Assembly: GCA_029268325.1 (NCBI GenBank)
Contig: JAJUGC010000139.1
Coordinates: 1-6,204, forward strand
Origin: Gammaproteobacteria bacterium
GTDB taxonomy: Bacteria; Pseudomonadota; Gammaproteobacteria; Pseudomonadales; Oleiphilaceae
Direction: 5' to 3'
Length of the DNA: 6,204 bases
Shown here: positions 5,726 to 6,204 of the stretch, in pieces
Layout: every line of letters begins with the position of its first letter
How positions within the stretch are numbered: position 1 is the first letter of the stretch
Position numbers and translations under genes: made by a program
Notes under the pieces: model-generated
Databases searched by the model: none
What the model was told of the DNA's origin: nothing
The model's input: the letters and a program-made list of their open reading frames with translations, nothing else

Positions 5726-6204
5726 ATGACCACGAACATACTGATGATCCGACCGGATCCGGTGCCGTCCAACCTCCAAGCGCAACTGGCCGAGGCCGGC
5801 TACAGCCTGCTGCTCAAGACCGATCTTGACGCCGCCATGGCCGCACTGGACGAACATGCCATTGACCTGGTGCTGCTGGATGCCGACCTGGCCGAGGATA
5901 TCGCGCCCGTGGTGGCCCAAATCCGGCAAGCCAAGCCTGATAGCCCCATTGTCACCATGGTGAGTGGCAACCAGAGCGCCCAGGCCAGCGAAGCCATGCG
6001 CCAGGGCGCCATGGACTATCTGCTGCGGCCCTTCACCACAGAGCAGCTGATTTCCACCGTGCAACATGCCCTGAGCCTCAATGAGCCGCTCGCCAACATG
6101 ATCGTCGCCTCTCCCGCGAGCCGTCAGTTGCTGCTGCTGGCCCAGAAGGCCGCCCAGACCGATGCCTCCATCCTGATCGGCGGCGAGTCCGGAACCGGCA
6201 AGGA
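5726..6204 (+). CDS. Sigma-54-dependent response regulator, LafK/FlrC(FleR)-like, 3' truncated by window
   Basis: The first 159 residues are visible. Residues about 4-116 form a receiver domain with the expected alternation (ILMI 5-8, DLVLLD 47-52, DYLLRPF 97-103). Only five or so linker residues separate it from the AAA+ sigma-54 activator domain, which starts near SPASRQLLLLAQKAA (129-143) and reaches Walker A GGESGTGK (152-159) at the window edge. D52 aligns with the phosphorylated Asp, but the Mg-binding acidic pair is replaced by R9-P10, the conserved Thr by V79 and the conserved Lys by R101. The start follows the motY-like stop by one base, with GGAA (5717-5720) five bases before the ATG. 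The context suggests an activator of sigma-54 flagellar promoters. LafK of lateral systems is the best positional match; FlrC/FleR or FlrA/FleQ relatives remain possible until the C-terminus is seen. Confidence 0.85.
   Translation, partial: MTTNILMIRPDPVPSNLQAQLAEAGYSLLLKTDLDAAMAALDEHAIDLVLLDADLAEDIAPVVAQIRQAKPDSPIVTMVSGNQSAQASEAMRQGAMDYLLRPFTTEQLISTVQHALSLNEPLANMIVASPASRQLLLLAQKAAQTDASILIGGESGTGK

Overview
The window is a contiguous block of flagellar genes, all on the + strand. It looks chromosomal and most likely comes from a GC-rich gammaproteobacterium: the coding DNA is roughly 60-67% G+C by eye, MotY-type proteins are known mainly from gammaproteobacteria such as Vibrio and Pseudomonas, and the final gene is a sigma-54 activator of the FlrC/FleR/LafK kind. 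I cannot name the genus from sequence alone.

Region 1 (1-4298) is a tightly packed operon for the flagellar type III export gate: the last ten codons of fliP, then fliQ, fliR, flhB and flhA. fliQ/fliR and fliR/flhB overlap by ATGA, and flhB/flhA are separated by 10 bases. FliP, FliQ and FliR form the export channel in the inner membrane. FlhB switches substrate specificity by cleaving itself at N269-P270. FlhA forms the nonameric ring that docks chaperone-substrate complexes and uses the proton motive force. All the gene products have normal lengths and intact signature motifs.

Region 2 (4299-4836) is a 538-base gap that is much richer in A+T (20 of 60 bases are G+C in 4741-4800, against 40 of 60 in 2701-2760). 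It holds a convincing cyclic di-GMP class I (GEMM-I) riboswitch aptamer at about 4509-4604, a possible -10 element just upstream of it, and a 232-base leader with several perfect short palindromes. No gene is supported in this gap.

Region 3 (4837-6204) begins a second operon. First comes a secreted MotY-like protein with a C-terminal OmpA/peptidoglycan-binding domain. One base later starts a sigma-54-dependent response regulator, cut by the window end at its Walker A motif. Its receiver domain is degenerate.

The order (fliP)-fliQ-fliR-flhB-flhA // motY - sigma-54 regulator, without flhF, flhG/fleN and fliA after flhA, resembles the lateral (swarming) flagellar clusters of Vibrio parahaemolyticus and relatives, where motY and lafK head an operon. 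The central inference is that intracellular c-di-GMP gates, through an RNA switch, both a stator-associated T-ring protein and a likely flagellar transcription activator. This would couple the motile/sessile decision to the flagellar hierarchy.
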